From SAR202 cluster bacterium (GTDB lineage: Bacteria; Chloroflexota; Dehalococcoidia; Lucifugimonadales; Lucifugimonadaceae): a DNA stretch of 57,652 nucleotides. Shown here in pieces: positions 47,847-57,652 of this stretch. The notes beneath the pieces are model-generated. The model had not been told where the DNA came from. It made no database searches and saw only the letters and a program-made list of their open reading frames with translations. Made by a program: the position numbers and the translations under genes. The stretch's first letter is position 1, and each line of letters opens with the position of its first letter. The stretch is from assembly GCA_008373165.1 (NCBI GenBank), contig RQOU01000055.1, positions 1 through 57,652 on the forward strand. Reading direction: 5' to 3'.

Positions 47847-49322
47847 CTATTTATCCGACAGTTGTTGTTTGATCATTTGAGTGGCCTGTACCGCATCAGC
47901 TTGACCACGCGTGGCTTTCATGACTTGGCCAATTAGGAACTTCAGAGACGCCTCTGTTCCACCTAGATAGTCATTTACTGCCTTTTGATTGTTGGCGATG
48001 ACTTCATCGATCACCGGGCCAAGCGAGTCTGCACCGGATACCATTCCAAGTCCAAGTAGTTCGATCACTTCTTCAGGTGCTGCGCCTTTGGTATACATTG
48101 CTTCAAACACTTGCTTTGCAGCGTTGTTGTTTAATTCTCTTTTGCGAAATTTTTCTACAAGTGTTGCTAGTGATGCAGGGGTTACTTTGGTGTCTGTCAT
48201 ATTGGTAATTTCATCATTGTTCATCAGGCGCGCCATTTCGCCGTTCAGCCAGTTTGAGACCTCTTTAGCAAACTCGTGTTTCACCTTGTCTGAAGATCCC
48301 GAGACATTTCTACATACTGATTCGAAATAGTCGGCTGTCGAGCGCAGGATGGTTAGTAGGTTGGCATCGTATTCGCTGAGGCCCCATTCGCTAATAAACC
48401 TATTTTTTCTTTGGATTGGCAATTCGGGCATCTTAGCTTCTGTGCTCGAGATCCATTCTTCATCTATGACCAGCGGAGGGATATCTGGTTCAGGGAAATA
48501 GCGATAGTCATTAGCCTCTTCTTTGCTGCGTTGAGAAACGGTTATTCCTTTACCGTCGTCCCAACCGCGGGTTTCTTGGACAATTCTCTCGCCGGCTTCT
48601 ACCGCTGCTATCTGACGTTCGATTTCGTATTCAACCGCACGTACAACCGCTCGCACGCGATTCATGTTTTTTACTTCAACTTTGGTTGTGAGACTTGTTG
48701 ATCCGGCGGGTCGGACACTGATGTTGGCGTCGCATCTGAAAGACCCTTCCTCCATATTGGCAGTGCCTACGCCCAAATATCGTACGATGTGCTGCAGGCT
48801 ATTAATATATGACTCGACCTGCTCAGGGGTGTGCATATCTGGTTCGGTCACTACCTCCATTAATGGTGTCCCGGCACGGTTTATGTCTAAAAGAGAGTGA
48901 ACTGTTCCTCCATTTGGACCTTCGACGTGGATGAGTCTTGCAACGTCTTCTTCCATGTGGACCCGGTTGATCCTAACGCGGACTGGTGGATCGATTGGCA
49001 GATCGAGGTAGCCTTCGTAACATATTGGCTCGTCCATCTGGGTTATTTGGTAACCCTTCATCAAATCCGGGTAGGTGTAGTTCTTGCGGTCGAACTTCGT
49101 TACCCTGGCGATGTTGCAGTTGATGGCCATACCGATCATCATTGCGTATTCAACAGCTGTTTTGTTTACGACTGGGAGCGTCCCAGGCAACGCCATACTT
49201 ACTTCATCAACCACCGTGTTTGGTTCTGCGGTTTGGTATTCGGCACTTGACGTGCCGAACATTTTGCTGCGTGTTTTCAGCTGGACATGAGTTTCTAGGC
49301 CAATTACAGCTTCGTACTTCAC
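47847..49322 (-). CDS. gatB: Asp/Glu-tRNA amidotransferase subunit B
   Basis: YEAVIGLETHVQLKTRSKMFG, ALPGTLPVVN, DLMKGYQITQMDEPI, RFISEWGLSEYDANLL. Confidence 0.97.
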   Translation of the reverse strand: MKYEAVIGLETHVQLKTRSKMFGTSSAEYQTAEPNTVVDEVSMALPGTLPVVNKTAVEYAMMIGMAINCNIARVTKFDRKNYTYPDLMKGYQITQMDEPICYEGYLDLPIDPPVRVRINRVHMEEDVARLIHVEGPNGGTVHSLLDINRAGTPLMEVVTEPDMHTPEQVESYINSLQHIVRYLGVGTANMEEGSFRCDANISVRPAGSTSLTTKVEVKNMNRVRAVVRAVEYEIERQIAAVEAGERIVQETRGWDDGKGITVSQRSKEEANDYRYFPEPDIPPLVIDEEWISSTEAKMPELPIQRKNRFISEWGLSEYDANLLTILRSTADYFESVCRNVSGSSDKVKHEFAKEVSNWLNGEMARLMNNDEITNMTDTKVTPASLATLVEKFRKRELNNNAAKQVFEAMYTKGAAPEEVIELLGLGMVSGADSLGPVIDEVIANNQKAVNDYLGGTEASLKFLIGQVMKATRGQADAVQATQMIKQQLSDK

Positions 49323-49333
49323 AATTTCCCTTT

Positions 49334-49379
49334 CGGTTTAGTAGACCACTTTCATGCGGTTTAGCAGACCACTTTCATG
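49334..49379. repeat. Two-copy 23-bp tandem direct repeat (CGGTTTAGYAGACCACTTTCATG)
   Basis: 49334-49356 and 49357-49379 identical except one T/C difference. Confidence 0.95.
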
Positions 49380-49714
49380 ATCCCATAACTGAATATAGCA
49401 TTGGGTCAGTAGCTGTCTATTCGCATTGAGGGTTTTGAGCGTAAATATCGAGTTATGATCCTAATTTTACTCATCTGAAATCATAGTATTTAGTTAACGC
49501 GGGTACGACGATATTTTTTTGCAGGCAAGGGTGCAGCTTTTTGCAATTACACCAGTTTTGTTTCTTAGTTACGAAATTCGTTGACTACGGGATCAAGTGG
49601 ATTTAAAATAAAACCTGACTCTTTTAGTACGGAATAAAAATATCGTTCTCAAACGCAAACATTAGTGATTTATTACCGTTTAATCCGGGCGATTTCCCAC
49701 AGTGGAGTAACTTA

Positions 49715-51178
49715 TTGACGAACCAGAAAACGATTTCACGCGAGACGGACTTGTCCGGTCAGGAATATCAGTGGGGATTTGTCACTGATGTGGAAACAGA
49801 CTTGGCTCCTAAGGGTCTTAGCGAAGATATTGTCCGTTTGATCTCATCTAAGAAAGATGAGCCCGCATGGTTGCTTGAGTGGCGTTTGAAGGCATACCGC
49901 CATTGGGTTCAACTGAGCGATAGCGAAGGTGAACCGGACTGGGCCATGATCGATTACCCAAGCATCGATTATCAGGATATCTATTACTACGCTGCTCCAA
50001 AAGCTGCCACAGAAGCTCCTAAAAGCCTTGATGATGTTGATCCAGAGATGCTCGCTACTTTTGAGAAGTTGGGCATTCCTTTGCAAGAACGGGCCAAACT
50101 GGCTGGTGTTGCTGTGGACGCTGTGTTTGATTCTGTGTCGGTTGCGACAACAATGGAAGAGCAGTTGGGGGAATTAGGGATTATTTTTTGTTCCTTCAGC
50201 GAGGCTGTGAAAAAGTATCCGGAACTCGTTAAGAAATATCTTGGATCCGTGGTGCCTTACACAGATAATTTCTTCGCAACTCTCAATGCTGCGGTGTTTA
50301 GCGATGGGTCTTTTGCGTACATACCGCCTGGTGTCAGGTGTCCTATTGAGTTAATGACTTATTTCCGGATAAACACCGAGGGTTCAGGTCAGTTTGAGCG
50401 TACGTTGATTGTTGCAGACAAGGGCGCGTATGTGTCGTATTTAGAAGGCTGCACGGCGCCATTTCGCAAATCACACCAACTTCACGCTGCCACTGTAGAA
50501 CTGGTTGCCTTGGATGATGCTGAAATTAAGTACTCGACCATACAGAATTGGTTCCCGGGGACCCCTGAAGGTGAGGGCGGAGTTTATAACTTTGTTACGA
50601 AGCGGGGTCGTGCAGATAAGAATGCCAAGATTTCATGGACACAAGTCGAAACCGGCTCGGCTATCACGTGGAAGTACCCAAGTGTCATATTACGCGGCGA
50701 CAACTCAGTAGGTGAATTTTTCTCAGTTGCATTGGCAAACAACCATCAACAGGCTGACACTGGCACAAAGATGATTCACATAGGGAAAAATACCAAGTCA
50801 ACGATCGTATCGAAGGGTATTTCAGCTGGCCAGGGCAACAACACTTATCGAGGCCAGGTGCAGATTATGCCCGGTGCCGAGAATGCGGTGAACCATACCC
50901 AGTGTGACTCTCTTCTCGTCGGAGATCAGTGTGGTGCTCACACGGTTCCTTATATTGAGGTTCGGAATCCCACGGCACGCCTTGAACACGAGGCGTCAAC
51001 TTCGAAGGTCAGTGACGATCAGCTTTTTTATCTGATGGCACGTGGCCTTTCAGAAGAGGAAGCGCATCACATGATTATTACCGGCTGGAGCCGGGACGTG
51101 ATTCGGGAACTTCCTTTTGAATTCGCTCTTGAGGCAGGACAACTCCTGAAAGTGTCACTTGAAGGGGCTGTCGGTTAG
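49715..51178 (+). CDS. sufB: Fe-S cluster assembly protein SufB
   Basis: [51 protein letters not shown] start; first gene of suf block. Confidence 0.97.
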   Translation: MTNQKTISRETDLSGQEYQWGFVTDVETDLAPKGLSEDIVRLISSKKDEPAWLLEWRLKAYRHWVQLSDSEGEPDWAMIDYPSIDYQDIYYYAAPKAATEAPKSLDDVDPEMLATFEKLGIPLQERAKLAGVAVDAVFDSVSVATTMEEQLGELGIIFCSFSEAVKKYPELVKKYLGSVVPYTDNFFATLNAAVFSDGSFAYIPPGVRCPIELMTYFRINTEGSGQFERTLIVADKGAYVSYLEGCTAPFRKSHQLHAATVELVALDDAEIKYSTIQNWFPGTPEGEGGVYNFVTKRGRADKNAKISWTQVETGSAITWKYPSVILRGDNSVGEFFSVALANNHQQADTGTKMIHIGKNTKSTIVSKGISAGQGNNTYRGQVQIMPGAENAVNHTQCDSLLVGDQCGAHTVPYIEVRNPTARLEHEASTSKVSDDQLFYLMARGLSEEEAHHMIITGWSRDVIRELPFEFALEAGQLLKVSLEGAVG

Positions 51179-51234
51179 CCCTTTGTGTTGTTATCTCGAA
51201 ATTAAATCCACTGATCACCTGGAATACTAGATAA

Positions 51235-52002
51235 ATGCTTGAAATACAAAACCTCCACGCGTCTGTTCTGGATATCGAAAATTCTGAAATTCTCAAAGGG
51301 GTAGACCTAAAAGTAAACAAGGGCGAGGTTCACGCGATCATGGGTCCTAATGGATCTGGTAAAAGTACCTTAGCTAATGTCTTAATGGGTCGGCCTGATT
51401 ATGAAATCACAGATGGTGACATCCTTGTCGATGGAGAATCTATAGCCGAACTTCGCCCTGATCAGAGAGCTCATTTGGGATTGTTTTTGGCTTTTCAGTA
51501 TCCAGCTGAAATTCCTGGAGTAAGACCCTGGCAATTTCTAAAGGCAGCTCACGATGCCAAGGCAGAGGCGCGTGGTGAAGAAAAGATGTCGGTACGTAAT
51601 TTCACAAAGCTTTTCGATGAAAAAGTCGAGGCTGTTGGCATCAATCCTGATCTCGTGAAACGTTCCCTCAACGAGGGTTTTTCAGGAGGAGAAAAGAAGC
51701 GGAATGAAATGCTTCAACTCGAGGTGCTACAACCTAGTATGGCCATATTGGATGAGACAGATTCCGGTCTGGACGTTGACGCTTTACGCATAGTTGCTGA
51801 GGGGGTTAACTCGATGCGGTCCCCTGAGCGGTCTTTTATCGTAGTTACTCATTACCAGAGACTACTCAACTACATTACTCCAGACATAGTTCACATTTTG
51901 GTGGATGGAAAGATTGTGCAAACTGGAGGGCCTGAATTGGCCCTTGTGGTGGAGAAAGACGGTTATCGAGAATATTTACCAGCTGCTGGAGCAACTGGCT
52001 GA
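51235..52002 (+). CDS. sufC: Fe-S cluster assembly ATPase SufC
   Basis: GPNGSGKSTLANVLMG Walker A, EGFSGGEKKRNEMLQLEVLQP signature, LDETDSGLDVDAL. Confidence 0.97.
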   Translation: MLEIQNLHASVLDIENSEILKGVDLKVNKGEVHAIMGPNGSGKSTLANVLMGRPDYEITDGDILVDGESIAELRPDQRAHLGLFLAFQYPAEIPGVRPWQFLKAAHDAKAEARGEEKMSVRNFTKLFDEKVEAVGINPDLVKRSLNEGFSGGEKKRNEMLQLEVLQPSMAILDETDSGLDVDALRIVAEGVNSMRSPERSFIVVTHYQRLLNYITPDIVHILVDGKIVQTGGPELALVVEKDGYREYLPAAGATG

Positions 52003-52004
52003 TC

Positions 52005-53351
52005 ATGACACTAGCTACTTCGCCGGCCGCAGTCGAAAAATTTTCATCAGCTTATGCAAATGCTGACCAGGCAAAGTCACCAGCGTGGCTGTCGGATACC
52101 CGCAAAAAGGCCTGGTCCATTTTTAGTGAGTTGGGCATTCCCGTTAAGCGACGTGGAAACGAGCTGTGGAAATACACGAATCTCGCTCCAGTTGCTGAAT
52201 CTAATTTCGAGTACGACGTATCGGGATCGGTATCGATTGACCAGGTGCGATCGACTTCCCCATGGGATTACACCTGGAACATCGCTGTGGTTGTCGACGG
52301 TAGATTCAACGCTGATCTTTCTAACTTGACTGAAGATGTTGGTGTCAGTGTCGGGAGCCTTTCGGACGCGTTCTCTTCTGGTAGCGGTGATATAGAGTCG
52401 CAGTTTGCCAGTCTGGCAGGTCGGGAAGAGTATGCATTCACGGCTTTGAACACAGCATTCGCGAGTGACGGAGCTTACGTTGCGGTTGCTCCCGGTGTAA
52501 ACCTGGTGAATCCAGTGCAGGTGATATTTGTTACCTCAGATTCTGTGCAAAGTAGGGCATCGTATCCGAGACTCTTGGTTGATGTTGGTTCCGACAGTTC
52601 TATTACGCTGATTGAGACTTACGTTAATTTGTCCCCGTCGAGGCAATTATCGGTTCCTGTAACTGAGATTTTTGCCGCTAGGGATGCGGCGGTTAGACAC
52701 TATCGGATACAGATGGAAAATGAGAATTCTTTTCATCTAGCTACAACTCGTGTAGCTCAAATGGAGGATTCTGAGTTTACTTCCACCAGTTTTGCTGTGG
52801 GTTCGTCGATCGCACGTAACGACATTCACACATCTCTTGATGCCCCAGGTGCTGTTTGCACGCTGCATGGACTTTATATGACCAGTGGTCAGCAACAGCA
52901 AGATCAGGAGATAAGCACAACTCACGCCAAGCCAAGTTGTACATCTGATCAATTCTATAAGGGGATACTTTCGGGCAATTCTCGCGCGGCGTTTAGCGGC
53001 AAAGTTGTCGTAAAACGTGATGCACAGAAATCTGATGCTACTCAGAAAGATCTTAACCTTTTGCTATCCCGTGGGGCTCGTATTGATGCTAAGCCATCTT
53101 TGGAAATTTATGCTGACGATGTGGTTGCAGCACATGGAGCTACAGCCGGACATGTAGACAGTGACACGCTTTTCTATCTGCAATCCAGAGGTGTCGATGA
53201 AGAAGCCGCTAAGGCTATATTGATACGGGGGTTTGCCGAGGAGATGATAGACGAGTTCGAACCCGAGTCATTGAACACTTTTGTAGAACGGGTTGCAAGC
53301 GAACGTATCCCTGTGCTTTTAGCTGAGTCAGACACGATAGGTACTACATGA
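52005..53351 (+). CDS. sufD: Fe-S cluster assembly protein SufD
   Basis: TTHAKPSCTSDQFYKGILSGNSRAAFSGKVVVKRDAQKSDATQKDLNLLLS, AAHGATAGHVDSDTLFYLQSRG. Confidence 0.96.
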   Translation: MTLATSPAAVEKFSSAYANADQAKSPAWLSDTRKKAWSIFSELGIPVKRRGNELWKYTNLAPVAESNFEYDVSGSVSIDQVRSTSPWDYTWNIAVVVDGRFNADLSNLTEDVGVSVGSLSDAFSSGSGDIESQFASLAGREEYAFTALNTAFASDGAYVAVAPGVNLVNPVQVIFVTSDSVQSRASYPRLLVDVGSDSSITLIETYVNLSPSRQLSVPVTEIFAARDAAVRHYRIQMENENSFHLATTRVAQMEDSEFTSTSFAVGSSIARNDIHTSLDAPGAVCTLHGLYMTSGQQQQDQEISTTHAKPSCTSDQFYKGILSGNSRAAFSGKVVVKRDAQKSDATQKDLNLLLSRGARIDAKPSLEIYADDVVAAHGATAGHVDSDTLFYLQSRGVDEEAAKAILIRGFAEEMIDEFEPESLNTFVERVASERIPVLLAESDTIGTT

Positions 53352-54601
53352 ACGGCAGTGAGAATCTGATCCATACTTTTGATGTGGAAGATGTCCGAGC
53401 GGATTTTCCGATCTTGAATCGAAAGATCAACGGCATGAACCTCGTTTATCTAGATAATGCTGCTACCACCCAGAAGCCTCGGCATGTTATCGATGCACTC
53501 ACACGATATTACGAAGAGACGAATGCTAATGTACACCGTGGAGTCCATACCCTTTCGGTCGAGGCCACCGACGCTTATGAATTAGCACGGGAAAAGGTTG
53601 GCGGGTTTATAAACGCGCCAAGACCCGAAACTGTGATATGGACCCGTAATACTAGCGAGTCTTTAAACCTTGTCGCCGCAACCTGGGCAGAGGAGCATGT
53701 GGCTAAGGGTGACAACATTGTGATCACCGCGATGGAGCATCATTCAAACATCGTGCCCTGGCAGCAGTTGGCGATGAAAAAGCAGGCCGAGTTAAGGTAT
53801 ATCCCTGCTGGCAAAGATGGGCTTTTGGAAATGTCCAATATTTCCAAGATTATCGACTCAAGTACTAAAATTGTCTCGGCGACTCATGTTTCCAATGTGC
53901 TGGGTACGGTAAATCCTGTGGATGAACTTACTCGCAGGGCGCACGAGGTGGGAGCGGTCATGCTCGTGGATGCTGCACAGAGCGTTCCTCACATGCCCGT
54001 TGATGTGCAGGCGATGGACGTCGACTTTCTGTGTTTTTCTGCACACAAAATGCTGGGTCCGACCGGTATAGGTGTTCTATACGGAAAATATGATCTTTTG
54101 AACGATATGTCGCCGTTCATGTTCGGTGGTGACATGATTTTGGAAGTTACATATGAAGATGCCAAGTGGAATGATCTCCCCTACAAATTCGAAGCTGGCA
54201 CACCTAACATCGCTGATGCTATTGCTACTGGCGCTGCTGTTGATTATCTGAACAATCTGGGGATGGAAAATGTTTGGCGGCACGAGCAGGAATTAACTGC
54301 TTATGCCCTGGAGCAGATGTCTTCACTTGCCGGTCTGAAAATCATTGGGCCAAAAGACCCTACACTCCGGGGCGGTGTGATTTCCTTCATGCATGATTCG
54401 ATCCACCCACATGATCTGGGCACGGGGTTGGATCAGCTGGGAATAGCGATTCGCACCGGGCACCATTGTGCTATGCCGCTTGTCCGCAGTTATGATGTGG
54501 TAGCAGCAGCTCGGGCGAGCTTTTATATCTACAATACCAAGCGTGAGATTGATGAACTGGTGAACGGAATCAGTGAAACAGCGGGGTATTTCGCGTCATG
54601 A
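53348..54601 (+). CDS. sufS: Cysteine desulfurase SufS
   Basis: YLDNAATTQKP, EHHSNIVPWQ, SAHKMLGPTGIGVLYGK, RTGHHCAMPL. Confidence 0.97.
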   Translation: MNGSENLIHTFDVEDVRADFPILNRKINGMNLVYLDNAATTQKPRHVIDALTRYYEETNANVHRGVHTLSVEATDAYELAREKVGGFINAPRPETVIWTRNTSESLNLVAATWAEEHVAKGDNIVITAMEHHSNIVPWQQLAMKKQAELRYIPAGKDGLLEMSNISKIIDSSTKIVSATHVSNVLGTVNPVDELTRRAHEVGAVMLVDAAQSVPHMPVDVQAMDVDFLCFSAHKMLGPTGIGVLYGKYDLLNDMSPFMFGGDMILEVTYEDAKWNDLPYKFEAGTPNIADAIATGAAVDYLNNLGMENVWRHEQELTAYALEQMSSLAGLKIIGPKDPTLRGGVISFMHDSIHPHDLGTGLDQLGIAIRTGHHCAMPLVRSYDVVAAARASFYIYNTKREIDELVNGISETAGYFAS

Positions 54602-55059
54602 TGGGTGGCACATCAGGTCTTGGTGACCTCGACGAACTGTACGAGGCGATCATACTCGATCATTACCGTAGTCCGCGCAATTCTGCACCTGTTGATGACC
54701 CTGACGTTGATCTTGAAGTGAACAATCCGTTTTGTGGTGACGAATTCCATATTCAACTTAAAGTCTCTGATGGGTCAGTTTCGCAGGTCGGAATCAATGG
54801 TCGTGGCTGTGCGATTAGTCAGGCGTCTGCATCTCTGCTCGCAGAACTGGTCGAAGGTAAGTCATATGCGGAGGTCAAAGCAGCGGTTGATTCCGTGCGC
54901 CGACTATTAAAGGGTGAAGAAGTCACCGAAGAAGAGCAGGATCTCCTCGGTGACATCGAGGCACTGGGTGGCGTGCGTAAATTCCCTGTTCGTATCAAGT
55001 GCGCTCTGCTGAGTTGGGTAGGTCTGGACGACGCCTTGACTGATCACCTTAAAAAGTAG
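54598..55059 (+). CDS. sufU: SufU-type Fe-S assembly protein
   Basis: DHYRSPRN, NPFCGDEFHIQ, GRGCAISQASASLL, RIKCALLSW (conserved Cys/Asp ligands); ATGA overlap with sufS. Confidence 0.95.
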   Translation: MMGGTSGLGDLDELYEAIILDHYRSPRNSAPVDDPDVDLEVNNPFCGDEFHIQLKVSDGSVSQVGINGRGCAISQASASLLAELVEGKSYAEVKAAVDSVRRLLKGEEVTEEEQDLLGDIEALGGVRKFPVRIKCALLSWVGLDDALTDHLKK

Positions 55060-55082
55060 TTCATGATGATCGTCAATGACGA

Positions 55083-56915
55083 TTAGCTCTCAGTTTGCGA
55101 TAACCAGACCTGTGTGAGGAAATGGCTGTCTCCGCGTGGTGTCATCGGATTAAAGTTTTCAACATAATCCCACCACATCCAATACGTGCTTCTTTTCTTG
55201 ATGATGAACCTGTGAGAACCGTCAAGGATTTTCTGTTGTATTTCGAGTAGAATTTCTGCTCTTTTATCTGGGCGGTACTCCTCAGCCTGGGCCGTAATAA
55301 GCCGGTCTATCTCTGGGTTCGAGTATCCCGTCGTATTCCATGGGCCATCCGAGTGATGAATGGCAAACAGGTATCCGGTTGTGCTTGAAATTGGAAGGGG
55401 AGCGCCGACAAATATATCGTAATTTCCATTTACCCATACTTCGTCCCCGAAAGTTCTCGTGGAGACTCGTTCTAATTTCGTTTGGATACCAGCTGATGTA
55501 AGCTCTTCGACCATGTGTTGGGCCATATCGATATATTCTGACCCGTATTCGCCCACTTTGATCGTTAGACCTTCTGCGGGTACACCCTCGGTGGAGGACA
55601 GGATGTGACTTGCTTGTTTCGGATCATTGAATCGATTCCCTAAGTCTGTGGTTGATAGTTGCCAATCTGGGTTCAAAAGAGGCAGACCGAGAGAAATCGA
55701 CGGGTAATCCTCATTTTCTGTTGCATCTTCCTGCATCAGATCTGCGATAAGCGGGTCCCACGCCAGCATCATGGCTTTGCGAACGTCCTGCCTGTCGATA
55801 GGTGAGCGCGCTGTGTTCATGGCTATCTCAATACCTGCGGCAGAATTTGATATTCCTATCCACTCTATTTCTTCGAATTTTTCTGTTGCATCGGAGATTA
55901 AACTCCAATCCGCTTGCGCAACATCTAGTATTTTCGAACGCATACCAGCCACACGGGTTCCCTGGCCTGGCATAACTTGAATATCGAGTCCGTCCAGGTA
56001 GGGTATATCTCCGTAATAGCTTGGATTGACAATTAATCGTGTCATGTCGGCTTGGGATTCAGTGGTGATCCATGGTCCTGAGCCGATTGTCGGTCCACGG
56101 CGTAGGTCTCCGTTCGCTTTAACTACCTCGGGGGCTACGATTCGGGAGTGAGAGTCGGCGAGTTTTTCCAATATCTCAGAATCGGGTGTCAGGAGACGGA
56201 TAACTATGTCGCTGTCGCCGATCGCGGTGAATTCAGCCACGCTCGATAGCAGAGACGCGTTTGGATACTCGTTAGTAGCCTGTCGTTTAAGACTGAATAC
56301 GATGTCCTGAGCAGTAACGGTGCGTCCATTGAGCGGTGGTATGTCCTGCCAATTGATGTCCCCTCGAAGTTTGATATTCAAGGTGATTGGAGTCGATAGT
56401 GTCCATGATGAGCATAGATCACAAACAACAACAGGACCGCCATTATTTAGGTCAAATTTGAACAGCCGTGAATAGGACTGGCCTGTCCCCCATGTAAGCA
56501 GACCGGACGAAACGGTCAGGTGCGGATCTGTATGAGGCGGTCCTTCAGGTACGGCAAACCTTAATGTTCCACCTCGCTCCAGGTTTTTGGGAGGACGTAT
56601 CGTAGGCTTCGGTGCGGCAGACGTGATGGTAGCGAAAGGTGTAGCTATTGGATCAGAAGTAAGTTTTGACTTGGCAGTTGGTGTTGGTTGTGCTGGTTGT
56701 ATAGTGGCGGTCGTATCAGGCTGTTGCGCTATTTCGACAACGGCAGTGGGGTTTGGTCTATCAGGAGTTTCGTTTGTGCATTGCGTCAGAACCAGTGCTG
56801 CACAAAGTAGAACCGCAAGTGACAGAAAGTTACTCAGCGGCACAAACTTTAACTTGTACAGTTTCAGTGACCGTTGAGGAGATGGTCTATGTTGACCTGT
56901 TGGATACATTGTCAA
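55083..56915 (-). CDS. ABC transporter substrate-binding protein, family 5 (SBP_bac_5), putative lipoprotein
   Basis: N-terminal hydrophobic segment ending LVLTQC, RGGTLRFAVPEGPPHTDPHL, NGRTVTAQDIVFSLKR, SPIDRQDVRKAMMLAWDP. Confidence 0.88.
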   Translation of the reverse strand: MTMYPTGQHRPSPQRSLKLYKLKFVPLSNFLSLAVLLCAALVLTQCTNETPDRPNPTAVVEIAQQPDTTATIQPAQPTPTAKSKLTSDPIATPFATITSAAPKPTIRPPKNLERGGTLRFAVPEGPPHTDPHLTVSSGLLTWGTGQSYSRLFKFDLNNGGPVVVCDLCSSWTLSTPITLNIKLRGDINWQDIPPLNGRTVTAQDIVFSLKRQATNEYPNASLLSSVAEFTAIGDSDIVIRLLTPDSEILEKLADSHSRIVAPEVVKANGDLRRGPTIGSGPWITTESQADMTRLIVNPSYYGDIPYLDGLDIQVMPGQGTRVAGMRSKILDVAQADWSLISDATEKFEEIEWIGISNSAAGIEIAMNTARSPIDRQDVRKAMMLAWDPLIADLMQEDATENEDYPSISLGLPLLNPDWQLSTTDLGNRFNDPKQASHILSSTEGVPAEGLTIKVGEYGSEYIDMAQHMVEELTSAGIQTKLERVSTRTFGDEVWVNGNYDIFVGAPLPISSTTGYLFAIHHSDGPWNTTGYSNPEIDRLITAQAEEYRPDKRAEILLEIQQKILDGSHRFIIKKRSTYWMWWDYVENFNPMTPRGDSHFLTQVWLSQTES

Positions 56916-57055
56916 TAAAGGATAACTACAGTCCAGCGTAGATGGATGATAGCGGCAAGTCCGTGTTTTGCCCCTGTTATGAACTGAAGTTATTTATGTA
57001 GTCGGGTTAGAATCTCCTGAGCAGGCATCCGGGCACGAATCCACAGGAAGTAAGA

Positions 57056-57652
57056 ATGACCAAACTCAATATCATGGCGTCACGACATTCGGCTTTTTAT
57101 AGTCCGATGATTTGCACTATAGCGGGAGGATTCCTGGAAAAAGAGGGCCTTACCGGTGAATATCATGTTGTTGAGGCTGGCAGCACCAGCGGAGGGGCAG
57201 TGGCAGAGGGCCGTATGGACGTCGCCCAGGCCGCGGTCTCTGCAAGTTGGAGTCCACTCGATAAGGGTACGAGACCCGCGTTCGCTCATTTTGCGCAGAT
57301 CAACAGGTACGACGGTTTCTTTATTGCAGCCCGTGAACCTGATACGGATTTTTCATGGAACAAGCTTTTGAACGGTAAGTTCCTGTACGTGCATGGTGGG
57401 CAGCCTGAGGCTATGCTCCGGTATGGCGCGTTTAAGCAGGGTCTTGACCTATCGGACGTAGACGATATTCCATCTTCCGGGGGATCCGAAATGATGGATC
57501 AATGGGGTAATGGTGAAGGAGACTATTTCCATGAGCAGGGTGCATTTCCTCAGCAGCTCGAGCATGACGGAAAGGGTCACATTGTTGGATCGGTCGGTGA
57601 AGCTGTAGGTCCTGTGGCTTTTTCAAGCCTAGTAGGGCGCTGGGATTGGCTG
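57056..57652 (+). CDS. Substrate-binding (NMT1/SsuA-like) domain protein, truncated by window end
   Basis: Manual translation from ATG at 57056 is open for 199 codons to the window end: MTKLNIMASRHSAFYSPMICTIAGGFLEKEGLTGEYHVVEAGSTSGGAVAEGRMDVAQAAVSASW... Not in the ORF track because it has no stop codon. Confidence 0.7.
   Translation, partial: MTKLNIMASRHSAFYSPMICTIAGGFLEKEGLTGEYHVVEAGSTSGGAVAEGRMDVAQAAVSASWSPLDKGTRPAFAHFAQINRYDGFFIAAREPDTDFSWNKLLNGKFLYVHGGQPEAMLRYGAFKQGLDLSDVDDIPSSGGSEMMDQWGNGEGDYFHEQGAFPQQLEHDGKGHIVGSVGEAVGPVAFSSLVGRWDWL

Noticed and set aside
1-57652. Search for CRISPR arrays, transposases, integrases, phage genes and defence systems
   Set aside because: No regularly spaced repeats, no terminal inverted repeat with transposase, and no recognisable defence or phage genes seen in the ORF track.

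Overview
The window is a gene-dense bacterial chromosomal segment. Gene content suggests a marine Chloroflexota / SAR202-like bacterium, but that is inference only. I found no rRNA, CRISPR array, transposase, phage module or convincing tRNA. Working left to right, the main blocks are: (1) a TrpB2-like PLP-fold protein that lacks the expected catalytic residues, followed by a TPP-dependent 2-oxoacid dehydrogenase E1 alpha/beta pair; (2) HpcH/HpaI aldolase, NTF2-like, DinB, DUF971 and Gfo/Idh/MocA genes; (3) a same-strand run pxpA-pxpB-pxpC, OadG-like, biotin carrier protein, OadB Na+-pump subunit, DapA-family lyase, TSUP permease, prpB-prpC-prpD, TPP enzyme, cupin, monomeric IDH, HpcH/HpaI aldolase and phosphotriesterase-family hydrolase; (4) sodN/sodX (Ni-SOD and its maturation protease); (5) a siroheme/heme block (sirC-hemC-cobA/hemD-hemB) without hemA; (6) a squalene/hopanoid-type block (hpnC-hpnD-hpnE, yjbQ, an HpnG-like nucleosidase, a polyprenyl synthase) without a cyclase in the window; (7) dnaJ/cbpA-hspR-clpB; (8) ispDF, cysS, a PEP-synthase/rifampin-phosphotransferase-like dikinase, secG and gatB; (9) sufBCDSU; (10) two divergent substrate-binding-protein genes at the right edge. 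The strongest candidate for an undescribed system is the PxpABC + BCCP + OadB/OadG locus. It has all the accessory parts of a biotin-dependent Na+-translocating decarboxylase except the usual alpha carboxyltransferase, and that position is occupied by AHS1/AHS2-type (KipI/KipA) carboxyltransferase-like proteins. The second is the TrpB2 homologue that has lost its PLP lysine and catalytic glutamate.
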